This document shows positions 1 through 8,497 of a DNA stretch of 64,000 bases, piece after piece (the first letter of the stretch is position 1; every line of letters begins with the position of its first letter). The stretch lies in NCBI GenBank assembly GCA_020633315.1, contig JACKDV010000012.1, positions 124,001 to 188,000 on the forward strand. Direction: 5' to 3'. The notes under the pieces were generated by a model that was given only the letters and a program-made list of their open reading frames with translations, had not been told where the DNA came from and did no database searches. The position numbers and the translations under genes were made by a program. The stretch comes from Myxococcales bacterium (GTDB lineage Bacteria > Myxococcota_A > Polyangia > Nannocystales > Nannocystaceae).

Positions 1-3000
1 GGCCTCCACCAGCACCTCCTCGGCGTAGTGGTCCACCGCCAGGGCCCGCCGCAGCAGGTCGAGCGCCCGCGCTCCGTCGCCGATGCGCTTCTCGGCGATC
101 TCGCTCATGCGCACCAGGGTCCCGGTCTTCTCGAGCGGGTCGTGCAGCAGGTCGAGGCGGCGCTGCAGCGAGGCGAGGGCGCCCTCGAAGTCGCCCACCT
201 CCACCTGCAGGCGGGCCACGGTGTCGAGCGCCTCGGTGTCGCCGGTGAACTCGTCGAGCAGGCGCGCGTAGGCGGCCAGCGCCGCGGCCTTGTCCTCGAG
301 CCGTCGCAGCCAGGTGTTGGCGATGGTCAGGTAGAGCTGGTGACGCGAGGCAGGGTCCTCGGTGGCCAGGAGCACCCGCTCCGCCTGGCGGATCACGTCG
401 TGGTAGCGACCCGCCCGCTCGTAGAGCTCGAGCAGGGTGCGGGCGATGTCGGCGTTGCCCTGGGTGGCCTCGCGACGACCGAGCGCCTCGAGCACCTCGA
501 TGGCCGCGCCCGAGTCCTCGAGCTGCTCCGAGAGGATCTCCGAGCGCTCCCACGCGATGCGGAACGCGTCGTCGGCCGTCTCGGCGAGCCCCTGCAGCCG
601 CCCCAGCACGTCGACCAGCGGCTTCCAGGCCATGTCCGCCCGGTACAGGCGCACCAGGGCCTCGAGCGCGCCGCGGTGATCGGGGCGGCCCTTGAGCACG
701 TTCTCGAACGAAGCCCGTGCCACCTCGATGTCGTCGAGCGACGACTCGGCCAGGTGGGCCAGCCGCAGCAGGTAGTCCACCCGCCGGATCTCCGGGGTCT
801 GGCTGGAGCTGGCCGCCTTGTGGAGCATGGTGCCCAGCTCCTCGTAGCGCCCCGTGGACTCGAACAGCGAGATGACCTTGTCGGTGATCTCGAGGTTGCC
901 GGGCAGCAGCTCGAGCAGCTCGGTCCAGATCGACGCGGCCTGGTCCTCGTCGCCCATCTGGTGCTCGGCCACCCGCGCCATGCGGCGCAGCACCTTCACC
1001 CGCGCGTCGCGGTTGCCGGCCTGGTCGAGCTCGCGCTGCAGCGCCTGCAGCAACTCGGGGAAGCGCTGCTGCTCCTCGAGGATCTGCTGCAGGCGCACCA
1101 GCGCCTCGCGGTCGGCCGGGCTGCGCTGCAGGATCGTCTCGCACGCCCAGATCGCCTCGTCGTGGGCCTCGAGCTCGTGGTGCCAGATCTCGGCCAGGCG
1201 ACGCAGCAGGCTGTTCTGCTCGGTGGGGCTGCGCGAGCGCTCGTACTGCTCGCGCAGCAGCTCGCTCACCTGGTGGAAGTCGCCCGCGCGATCGTAGAGC
1301 GCGGTGAGGGCCCGGGTGGCCTGCACGTCGCCGGGGCTCAGCTCGAGGATCTCGCGGTACAGCTCGATCGCCCGCTGCGGGTTGACCTGGCGATCGCGAT
1401 AGACCTGGGTGAGGCGCTTGAGGATGTCGAGGCGCTTGCGCGGGTCCACGGTGCGGGCCAGCTCGGCCTCCTGCACCCGCACCATGTTGTCCCACATGCG
1501 CGCGCGCTTCTCGATGCGCGAGATGGCCTTGTGCGGCCGGGCGTCGCGGGGGTAGAGCGACGCCATCTGCTGCCAGGCGTCGAGCGCCCCGTCGATGTCG
1601 CCCAGGCGGCGCTCGCAGATGTCGGCGAGCTCGACGAACTCCTCGGCGAAGGCCGGATCGGACAGCGGCCCCGCCTCCTCGTACGCGGTGGCCTGCTGGA
1701 TCTGGTAGAGGATGAGGTCGCGCAGGTGCGTCCAGTTGTGCTTGCGCCGCCAGTGCTCCTTGTAGCCCTCGAAGGCCTCGGGGTTGAACGGCTCGCGCTC
1801 GAGCACCTTGTAGTAGAAGACCGCGGCGCGCTCGTCATTGCCCAGATCGTCGCGGTAGATCTTGGCCGTGCGCAGGAAGACGTCGGTGGGCACCTCCTCG
1901 GGCATCCGCTCCGAGCGGGCCTCGAGCAGCGCGGCCAGGGCGTGCACGTCCCCGGTGTCGGAGTAGATCTGCTCGAGCCTCCGCCACGACTCGCCGTCGG
2001 GCGGCTCGTAGCGGCTGGCCTCCTCGAACAGGGCGCGGGCCTCCTCGCGGCGGTACAGCCGGGTCTCCAGCAGATCGGCGCGGCGCAGCATCAGCGGCAC
2101 CGCGTCGGCGCCCTGGTCGTACAGCAGCCACTCGCGGTAGAGGTCGTCGAGCGCCATCCAGTCCTGGGCGTCGATCAGGGTGCTCTCGAGCGAGGCCGCG
2201 GCCTCCTGGTGATCGGGGGCCAGGCTCAGGGCGCGGCGCAGGAGCTTGAGCGCCTCGTCGTGTCGCTGCTGACGGCGGGCAATCTCGGCCGCCTTGTAGA
2301 AGATGTCGGCGGCCTTGCCCGCGCCCTCGGCGGTGGAGCCCAGGTACAGCTCGCCGAAGGCCCGCAGCGCGTCGATGTCGTCGGGCACCAGCTCGAGCGC
2401 GGCCTGCAGGTGGCGGGCGGCCCCGGCCACGTTGCCCCGCACCTCGGACTCGATCTTGGCCAGGCGGCGGTGCAGCTCGGCGGCGCGCAGCGGCGAGTGA
2501 TCGGTGGGGCGCTGCAGCTCGGCCTCGAGCACCACCGCGGCGCGGGCATGGGCGCCCGCTCCCAGGTACAGCTCGATGAGCGTGCGCATGGCCTCGGGGT
2601 GGCCGGGCGACAGCTCGAGCGCCTGCTCGTAGTGCTGCACCGCCTCGCCCACGGCCACGAAGTGCTCGCGCAGCATGTCGGCCAGCTCCACGTGCATGGT
2701 CGCGGCCTGCTCGGGGTCGGCCATCGTCCGAAGCTGCCAGCGCAGCAGGGCCACCAGCTCCTTGCGCGCCGACATCGACTCGTAGAGCTTGCGCAGCCGC
2801 GTCACGGCCCGCTGGTGATCGGGCTTGAGCACCACCGCTCGCGCCAGGGCATGGGCGGCGGCCGTGCGATCCTTGACCCGCTCGAGCCACAGCTCGGACG
2901 CCTGGATGCACAGCTCGGCGGCCTTGCCCGCGGCCTCGGGGCTGTCCTCCATGTGCGCGGCGTGGACCACCAGCAGGGTCGCGAGCGCACGCCAGTCCTC

Positions 3001-3159
3001 TTGATCGCGGAAGGTCCGTCGCAGGCGTACGAACGCCTTCTCGTCCCCCGGATTGCGGCGATACGCGGCCAGCTCGGTGGGCTCGCCCGGGTACGGCCCG
3101 GGGAGGGGGCGGGGGAGGGCCGCAGCGGGCTCGTGCGAGGCGTCCACGCGATCGTTCAT
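1..3159 (-). CDS. Large tetratricopeptide-repeat (TPR) protein, truncated by the window edge
   Basis: The frame is open without a stop from an ATG at 3159 to the window edge, so at least 1053 residues are encoded and the C-terminus lies outside. The translation is a continuous series of TPR-like helix pairs with Trp, Tyr and Leu at regular positions (for example the segments starting EDWRALATLL and FEGALASLQR). Lengths of the units are 35-45 residues. No signal peptide or membrane segment is visible, so a cytoplasmic scaffold is likely; the partner is unknown. The N-terminal ~25 residues are Pro-rich. It is divergent from the M16 peptidase gene, 130 nt away, and may share a promoter region with it. 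The equally long open frame on the opposite strand is a GC-driven shadow with low-complexity His/Leu/Gln-rich composition. The specific role cannot be read from the sequence. Confidence 0.85.
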   Translation of the reverse strand, partial: MNDRVDASHEPAAALPRPLPGPYPGEPTELAAYRRNPGDEKAFVRLRRTFRDQEDWRALATLLVVHAAHMEDSPEAAGKAAELCIQASELWLERVKDRTAAAHALARAVVLKPDHQRAVTRLRKLYESMSARKELVALLRWQLRTMADPEQAATMHVELADMLREHFVAVGEAVQHYEQALELSPGHPEAMRTLIELYLGAGAHARAAVVLEAELQRPTDHSPLRAAELHRRLAKIESEVRGNVAGAARHLQAALELVPDDIDALRAFGELYLGSTAEGAGKAADIFYKAAEIARRQQRHDEALKLLRRALSLAPDHQEAAASLESTLIDAQDWMALDDLYREWLLYDQGADAVPLMLRRADLLETRLYRREEARALFEEASRYEPPDGESWRRLEQIYSDTGDVHALAALLEARSERMPEEVPTDVFLRTAKIYRDDLGNDERAAVFYYKVLEREPFNPEAFEGYKEHWRRKHNWTHLRDLILYQIQQATAYEEAGPLSDPAFAEEFVELADICERRLGDIDGALDAWQQMASLYPRDARPHKAISRIEKRARMWDNMVRVQEAELARTVDPRKRLDILKRLTQVYRDRQVNPQRAIELYREILELSPGDVQATRALTALYDRAGDFHQVSELLREQYERSRSPTEQNSLLRRLAEIWHHELEAHDEAIWACETILQRSPADREALVRLQQILEEQQRFPELLQALQRELDQAGNRDARVKVLRRMARVAEHQMGDEDQAASIWTELLELLPGNLEITDKVISLFESTGRYEELGTMLHKAASSSQTPEIRRVDYLLRLAHLAESSLDDIEVARASFENVLKGRPDHRGALEALVRLYRADMAWKPLVDVLGRLQGLAETADDAFRIAWERSEILSEQLEDSGAAIEVLEALGRREATQGNADIARTLLELYERAGRYHDVIRQAERVLLATEDPASRHQLYLTIANTWLRRLEDKAAALAAYARLLDEFTGDTEALDTVARLQVEVGDFEGALASLQRRLDLLHDPLEKTGTLVRMSEIAEKRIGDGARALDLLRRALAVDHYAEEVLVEA

Positions 3160-3289
3160 CGATGAATGCGGGCGCCAGGGCCGGCTGGCGCGACCTTCGC
3201 AAGGTATCACAACCCTCCGGGGGCTCGTCAGGCCCGGCAGGGGAGGCCGGCGGGTGGCTTTCGTGGTAGCGATCCGAGGCCGCCCGTCC

Positions 3290-5884
3290 ATGCCTCGACC
3301 CGTCGCCCCGGCCCCCTCCGCCCTTCGCTGCTCCACCGTGGGGCGAGGCGCCCAGATCGTGGTGCTGCCCACGGGCCCGGCCACGGGTGCTGGGACCGAG
3401 TCGGGCGTGGTGGCCGTGCAGCTGTGGGTCGCGGGGGGCACCGCGGCCGAGGGGCCCGACGAGCACGGCTGCGCCCACCTGCTCGAGCACATGCTGTTCA
3501 AGCCCACCGAGGACGGGCAGGATCTCGCCGCCGTCATCGAGGCCCTGGGGGGGGACGTCAACGCCTTCACGAGCCACGACGAGACCGTGGTGCACGCGAC
3601 GGTTCCGGCGGGGCGCGAGCTGGCGGCGCTCGACGCCGTGCTGGGCTCCACGCTCCAGCCCCGCCTCGATGCCCCGTCGCTGGCCACGGAGGCGGGGGTG
3701 GTGGTGGAGGAGATCCTGCAGTACCGCGACGACCCCGGGGCCCAGGGCATGCAGGATCTCCACGCGGCCCTGTACGGACGTCACCCCTACGCGCGACCAG
3801 TGCTGGGCACCACGGCCGAGGTCCGCAGCCACACCGTGGCGCGGCTGCGCCGCTACCACCGCCGGGTGTACGCGGCGCGGCGGGTGAGCCTGGTGGTGGT
3901 GGGGCCGGTGGATGCCGCGGTGATGGCCCGGCGCGCCGAGCCCTGGCTCTCGAGCCTCGCGCGCGGCGGCGGCGTGGATGATGGCGAGCCCGTGGATGCG
4001 CCGCTGGGTCGCGCCCGCATCCGGGTGCGCCAGGCCGAGGTCCACGAGGCCCACGTGCAGCTCGCCTGGCGAGGCCCGCCGGTGCCGTCGCGGGAGGCCT
4101 GCGCGCTCGAGGTGGCCTCGATCGTGCTGGGCCACGGCGAGGCCTCCCGGCTCATGCGGAGGGTGCGTCGCGGCGGGCGGCTGGTGACGGACGTGCACGC
4201 CAGCTTCGCGCCGTCACGGCGCTCGAGCGAGGTGGTGATCGCCGCCCATGCCGAGCCGGCGCGGGCTCGCGATGCGGCCGACGGGATCCTGGCCGAGGTC
4301 GATCGCCTGGGTCGCGTGCCCATCGACGACGACGAGCTGGCGCGGGCCCGTGCCGTGCTGCGCAGCGACCTGGTCTACCGGCGGGAGACGGCGCAGGGCC
4401 ACGCGCATGCGCTGGGGCAGAGCCTGAGCCTGGTGGGCTCGCTGGAGCTCGACGAGCACTACTACGCCGCGCTCGAGGAGCTGAGCGCCCCCGAGATCCG
4501 CCGCGTGTGCGCGCAGTGGCTGCGACCCGCCGCGGCGGCGCTGGCCGTGGTGGTGCCGCGGGCTCCGGCGCGCGCCCGTGCGCTGCGACGGCAGCTCGGG
4601 GCCGCGATCGCCGGGCGCTCGCGTCGGGGCCCCGTGGCGATCCTGCGTCCCGATCGCCACGGCGTGCTGGCCGGGCGGCTGCCGGGCGGGCTGCGGGTGC
4701 TGGTCGATCTGGATCGTCGGATCCCCATGGCCTCGGGATGGCTGATGTGGCCCGGGGGCCTGCGCCGCGAGGACGCCCGCGCGCATGGGGCCAACGCGAT
4801 GATGGCCACGCTGCTCACCCGCGGCTGCGCGGCGATCGGCGGGGACGAGCTGGCCGCGGAGATCGAGGGGCAGGCCGCGGTGCTCGACGGCTTCTCCAGC
4901 CGCAACGCGGCGGGGCTGCACCTCGAGTGCATGGCGGCCAGCCTGCCCGGGGTGCTGCGACGCGCGGTGGAGTGCGCCCAGGCCCCGCGCTTCGAGCCCG
5001 AGGAGCTCGACGAGGAGCGACGCGTGGCGCTGCAGGAGCTGCACGCCGAGCAGGACGAGCCGGCCAAGCTCGCGTTCCTGCACGCGTGGTCGCGGCTGTA
5101 TCGCGGGCATCCCTTCCGGCTGCGGCGTCATGGCTCCGAGGCCTCGCTGGCGCGGCTGAGCTCGGCCGGCCTGCGGCGCACGTGGGCCCGCTGGTATCCG
5201 CTGGGGCGAGCCGTGCTCGCGGTCTCGGGCGACGTGGACGTGGACGGGCTGCTCGGGGTGCTCGACGGCCTGCTGCCCGAGGACGAGCCCCCGGCTGCGC
5301 CCGCGTGGCCGGGCGGGGTGCCGCGCTACCCCGAGCGCTCGGTGGAGCTGCGGGTGCACCAGGACCGCGAGCAGGCCCACCTGGTGGTGGCGCTGCCCGG
5401 GCTGCCCTTCACCGATCCCCGCACCGCCGCGCTCGACGTGCTGCTCGCCGTGCTCGGCGGGCAAGCGGGGCGGCTGTTCCTCGCCCTGCGCGAGGCCGAG
5501 GGGCTCGTCTATCACGTGTCGGCCAGCTCCACCGAGGGGGTCGACGCGGGCGACATCACCTTCTACGCCGCGTCGAGCCCCGAGCGCATGCCCCGGGCCC
5601 GCGAGGTGCTCGAGCAGGAGCTGTGGCGGATCCAGGCCGAGCCGGTGGGCGAGGAGGAGCTCGACCGCGCCAAGGCCCTGCTCGTGGGACAGCATGCGAT
5701 GGGGCTCGAGCGGCACGGCCGACGCTCGTCGCTGCTGGCCTTCCACGAGTCCTTCGGCCTGCCGCGTCACGAGCACCTGCGCTACCGCACTCGGGTGGAG
5801 CGGGTGGGGGCCCGGGCCCTTCGCAGCCTGGCCCGCGAGCTGCTCGATCCTCGGCGGCGGGTGATCTCCCTGGTCGGGCCCTGA
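3290..5884 (+). CDS. M16 family zinc metallopeptidase (two-halved, pitrilysin/processing-peptidase type)
   Basis: 864 residues. The inverted zinc motif HLLEH lies at residues 63-67, with the downstream acidic ligand expected around the EE pair at 140-141, so the N-terminal half carries the active site. The second half (about 430-860) has the same fold pattern, but the HxxEH position reads ANAMM, as in the catalytically silent half of M16 proteases that form a clamp. No signal peptide is obvious, although the first 12 residues are Pro/Ala-rich. The ATG at 3290 was chosen because the frame upstream is Arg/Gly-rich and not protease-like. M16 enzymes degrade or process peptides inside an enclosed chamber; the substrate here is unknown. 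The gene stands alone, divergent from the TPR gene. Confidence 0.88.
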   Translation: MPRPVAPAPSALRCSTVGRGAQIVVLPTGPATGAGTESGVVAVQLWVAGGTAAEGPDEHGCAHLLEHMLFKPTEDGQDLAAVIEALGGDVNAFTSHDETVVHATVPAGRELAALDAVLGSTLQPRLDAPSLATEAGVVVEEILQYRDDPGAQGMQDLHAALYGRHPYARPVLGTTAEVRSHTVARLRRYHRRVYAARRVSLVVVGPVDAAVMARRAEPWLSSLARGGGVDDGEPVDAPLGRARIRVRQAEVHEAHVQLAWRGPPVPSREACALEVASIVLGHGEASRLMRRVRRGGRLVTDVHASFAPSRRSSEVVIAAHAEPARARDAADGILAEVDRLGRVPIDDDELARARAVLRSDLVYRRETAQGHAHALGQSLSLVGSLELDEHYYAALEELSAPEIRRVCAQWLRPAAAALAVVVPRAPARARALRRQLGAAIAGRSRRGPVAILRPDRHGVLAGRLPGGLRVLVDLDRRIPMASGWLMWPGGLRREDARAHGANAMMATLLTRGCAAIGGDELAAEIEGQAAVLDGFSSRNAAGLHLECMAASLPGVLRRAVECAQAPRFEPEELDEERRVALQELHAEQDEPAKLAFLHAWSRLYRGHPFRLRRHGSEASLARLSSAGLRRTWARWYPLGRAVLAVSGDVDVDGLLGVLDGLLPEDEPPAAPAWPGGVPRYPERSVELRVHQDREQAHLVVALPGLPFTDPRTAALDVLLAVLGGQAGRLFLALREAEGLVYHVSASSTEGVDAGDITFYAASSPERMPRAREVLEQELWRIQAEPVGEEELDRAKALLVGQHAMGLERHGRRSSLLAFHESFGLPRHEHLRYRTRVERVGARALRSLARELLDPRRRVISLVGP

Positions 5885-5959
5885 GCCTCGTCGGCTCGGC
5901 GCCCGCCGGATCGAGCAGCCGCCGGGCGCTCGCTCTTGCCCCAGTCGAGCAAGGGGGCC

Positions 5960-5976
5960 TTGCCCAACTTGGGCAA
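5960..5976. promoter_or_regulatory. 17-bp perfect dyad in the gap before the L,D-transpeptidase gene
   Basis: TTGCCCAA and TTGGGCAA flank a single C, giving a perfect dyad. The single-base centre makes an RNA hairpin unlikely, so a protein-binding site is the simplest reading. It lies 75 nt after the M16 stop and 113 nt before the chosen transpeptidase start. The binding factor is unknown. Confidence 0.35.
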
Positions 5977-6089
5977 CGCATTGGGATCGGGACTGGGATC
6001 GATGCGCCCTGGTGCAACCATGGGCCCGAAATCCCGTCGGTTTTCGGCACATGGCCTCGTTGGTGCGCTCCGTGCTCCTGGACCGTGGC

Positions 6090-7544
6090 ATGCGAAGCTC
6101 GGTCCGGTCCCTGCTGGTGGTCCTGGTGTCCGCGTCGGCCTGCGTCCGCGCGGTGGAGCCCCGCTCGCCCTCCGCGGCGCCCTCCGCCGAGACGAGCCGC
6201 CCCCAGGCCACCGAGGCGGTCGAGTCGGTGGAGACCGCCGAGCTGGCGACCGGCACCCTGGCGAGCCTTCGCCCCACGCCGGCCGCGGCCGAGATCCCCC
6301 TGGGGGCCGAGGCGGCGCCCGAGCCCCGGACCGTGACCGAGACGGTCGCCTTCACCGGGGCCGCCACCGTGCGGGCCGAGCCCCGGGTGGACGCGCCCGC
6401 GCTGGGCGAGCTGGCCCTGGGCGCCCGCGTGCAGGTATTCGAGCGCGTCGAGGGCACCGGCTGCGCCCGCCCGTGGCTGGCCATCGCCCCCCGCGGCTAC
6501 GTCTGCGCGCCCTTCGAGCGCACCCGCCGGGCGGCCACCCCCATGCTCCCCGAGCTGCCCGACGGCGCCCAGGTCCCCGGCGTGTACGGCAGCGTGACCA
6601 AGGGCGCGGTGGTCTACGACTCGCTGGCCGCGGTCGAGGCCGACCAGGGGCGCGTGCCCGAGGCCCACCTCACCGTTCGTCGCGAGCGCGGGGTCGCGCA
6701 CGGCGGCCGGTCGCTGTGGAAGACCCGCTACGGGCTCATCGACGAGCAGGACATCCAGCGCTTCCGCGGCTCCACCTTCCATGGCGAGCTGGTGGAGGAC
6801 GGCCTGGCCCAGCCGCTGGCCTGGACCCTGCCCGCGCCCCAGGAGCTGCGGGTCCGCGTGCTCGCGGCGCCCACCGACGGCGCGGCCGTGGTCACCACGC
6901 TGCCCGCCCGCCGGGCGCGACGGGTGCTCGAGGAGCTCGACGGCTTCGTGCGCATCGAGGAGGGCTGGGTGGTCCGCGAGCAGCTACGGGTGGCCCGACG
7001 GTCCGAGGCGCCGGCCGAGCTGGCCGCCGGCGAGCGCTGGATGGACATCGACCTCAGCGAGCAGGTGCTGGTGGCCTACGAGGGAGACGAGCCGATCTAC
7101 GCCACGATGATCTCCAGCGGCCGCCCCGGGCACCGCACGCCCACCGGGATCTTCCGCATCTCCAAGAAGGTGGCCGAGCGCACCATGAACAGCATGGCCG
7201 ACTCCACCGACAGCTACAGCGTGGACCGGGTGCCCTGGACCGCCTACTTCGCCCACGGCTACGCCCTGCACGCCGCGTTCTGGCACGGCGGCTTCGGCCG
7301 CACCCGCAGCCACGGCTGCGTGAACCTCTCGCCCATCGACGCCCGCGCCCTCTACGACTGGATGGCCCCGCTGTCCGCTCCCGGCTGGGCCGAGGTCTAC
7401 GGGCACGAGGAGCAGCCCGGCTCGCTGGTGCGGCTCAAGGACCGCCACGATCCCGAGCCCAAGTGGCAGGGCTACGCCAAGGACATGCACGACGCCGCCG
7501 ACACCCGCCTTGCCGCCGCCCCGGCGCCCACCCGGGCCGGCTGA
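6090..7544 (+). CDS. L,D-transpeptidase (YkuD) lipoprotein with SH3-like domain
   Basis: 484 residues from the ATG at 6090. This start gives a short basic N-terminus, a hydrophobic stretch and a Cys at residue 18 (SASAC), a slightly atypical lipobox; an in-frame ATG at 6051 is the alternative. An acidic Ala/Glu-rich linker follows, then an SH3-like segment (about 80-150 here) and a second beta-rich region. The YkuD catalytic domain is near residues 315-440 and carries the nucleophile motif SHGCVNLSP with its upstream HG. L,D-transpeptidases make 3-3 peptidoglycan cross-links or attach proteins to peptidoglycan, so a periplasmic outer-membrane-anchored role is likely. It faces the convergent CPBP gene across a 19-bp hairpin. 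No close operon partner is seen. Confidence 0.88.
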   Translation: MRSSVRSLLVVLVSASACVRAVEPRSPSAAPSAETSRPQATEAVESVETAELATGTLASLRPTPAAAEIPLGAEAAPEPRTVTETVAFTGAATVRAEPRVDAPALGELALGARVQVFERVEGTGCARPWLAIAPRGYVCAPFERTRRAATPMLPELPDGAQVPGVYGSVTKGAVVYDSLAAVEADQGRVPEAHLTVRRERGVAHGGRSLWKTRYGLIDEQDIQRFRGSTFHGELVEDGLAQPLAWTLPAPQELRVRVLAAPTDGAAVVTTLPARRARRVLEELDGFVRIEEGWVVREQLRVARRSEAPAELAAGERWMDIDLSEQVLVAYEGDEPIYATMISSGRPGHRTPTGIFRISKKVAERTMNSMADSTDSYSVDRVPWTAYFAHGYALHAAFWHGGFGRTRSHGCVNLSPIDARALYDWMAPLSAPGWAEVYGHEEQPGSLVRLKDRHDPEPKWQGYAKDMHDAADTRLAAAPAPTRAG

Positions 7545-7590
7545 GGCGTACGACCCTCGGCTCTGCCACCGCGATCCTCGGCCTTCCGAT

Positions 7591-7634
7591 GCAGCGGGCT
7601 CCGTCTCCCCTCCCGGGGGAACGGAGCCCGCTGC
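7591..7634. terminator. Strong hairpin between convergent genes
   Basis: Perfect 14-bp arms (7591-7604 and 7621-7634) enclose a 16-nt loop that itself pairs TCCCC with GGGGA. It sits between the stops of the L,D-transpeptidase and CPBP genes, where a bidirectional terminator is expected. There is no T-run on either side, so intrinsic termination is not certain. Confidence 0.6.
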
Positions 7635-7645
7635 CGTGGCGAGGC

Positions 7646-8392
7646 TCAGCTCAGGCTGAGCACGTAGACGTCGTAGATCGCGTGGGTCCAGGCCGCGACC
7701 GCGAAGCCCCGCACCTGGTAGACCGTGGCAAAGAACGCCCCCGCCAGCGTGCGGTAGACGAACGGGGCGAACGCGAAGGGCTCGCCCACCGGGCCCAGGT
7801 GGTGGGCCAGCGAGAACAGCAGCGACGAGAGCACCAAGGCCAGCACCCACGCACGGCGCGGCCCGGTGAGCCCGGTCAGCAGCCACGCCAGGCCGCCCAT
7901 GAGGATCACGCGGAAGATCAGCTCCTCGTGGAAGCCGGCCCCGGCCGAGATCACCACCACGTCGAGGGCGCTGTTGTCCCCGATGGCGAGGCCGGGCACC
8001 AAGCCCGCCACTCGGCTCATGATGAACAGGATGATCGAGCCCATCACCAGGGCGTAGAAGCTCGACTCCACCACCATCGGCAGGAATGCCCGGGGACTGA
8101 AGCGGCCGGTGTGCCGCAGCAGGATCACCACCGCCGCATAGGCGACGAGCATCACCGCGAGGATGATCAGGTAGTTGCTCAGGTCCCGCTCGCTCACCCG
8201 GATGAGGGCTCGGGTGACGAAGTCCACCCCGTTCTGGCCGCGTCCCCCGAGGATCCCGAGCTGGTAGATCAGGAACAGCGGGAACACGAGGATCGCGCTG
8301 GAGAGGCCGTCGAGGCGCCCACGCAGGTGGGCCAGCACCGGGTGCTCCCGCGCGGGAGACGCGTCTTTCGGTTTGGACCGGGGAGAGGGCAT
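7646..8392 (-). CDS. CPBP family intramembrane glutamic protease (Rce1/CAAX-type)
   Basis: 248 residues with six to seven hydrophobic segments. The family motifs are in order: FHEELIFR (the EExxxR catalytic Glu pair), FSLAHH (motif 2 His) and HAIYD near the C-terminus. Bacterial members act as membrane proteases, sometimes for peptide maturation or as immunity proteins. Residues 1-25 are polar and likely cytoplasmic. The gene lies 105 nt downstream of the histone-H1-like gene on the same strand, but a classical terminator separates them, so it is probably transcribed on its own. The substrate is unknown, and no bacteriocin-like peptide is visible nearby. Confidence 0.87.
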   Translation of the reverse strand: MPSPRSKPKDASPAREHPVLAHLRGRLDGLSSAILVFPLFLIYQLGILGGRGQNGVDFVTRALIRVSERDLSNYLIILAVMLVAYAAVVILLRHTGRFSPRAFLPMVVESSFYALVMGSIILFIMSRVAGLVPGLAIGDNSALDVVVISAGAGFHEELIFRVILMGGLAWLLTGLTGPRRAWVLALVLSSLLFSLAHHLGPVGEPFAFAPFVYRTLAGAFFATVYQVRGFAVAAWTHAIYDVYVLSLS

Positions 8393-8430
8393 GGCTCCCC
8401 GACATCCTCGGCCATCGGCCCGAGCACGGC

Positions 8431-8468
8431 AAACAAAACGCCCCTCGCCCGAAGACCGGGGAGGGGCG
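8431..8468 (-). terminator. Rho-independent terminator of the zinc-ribbon/H1-like gene
   Basis: On the minus strand an 8-bp arm CGCCCCTC, a 4-bp inner stem CCCG/CGGG around a 5-nt loop, and the returning GAGGGGCG are followed directly by TTTTGTTT. It starts 30 nt after the stop of the gene at 8498-10081. This is the clearest intrinsic terminator in the window. Confidence 0.88.
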
Positions 8469-8497
8469 CGGCGGAAAACCGTTTGTACGCTCCTAGC

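Noticed and set aside
28..3165. Plus-strand open frame of 1045 codons
   Set aside because: It is antisense to a clear TPR protein and its composition is low-complexity His/Gln/Leu/Gly, as expected of a GC-driven shadow frame.
5960..5976. Intrinsic terminator for the M16 gene
   Set aside because: The two arms are separated by one base, which cannot form a hairpin loop, and no T-run follows.
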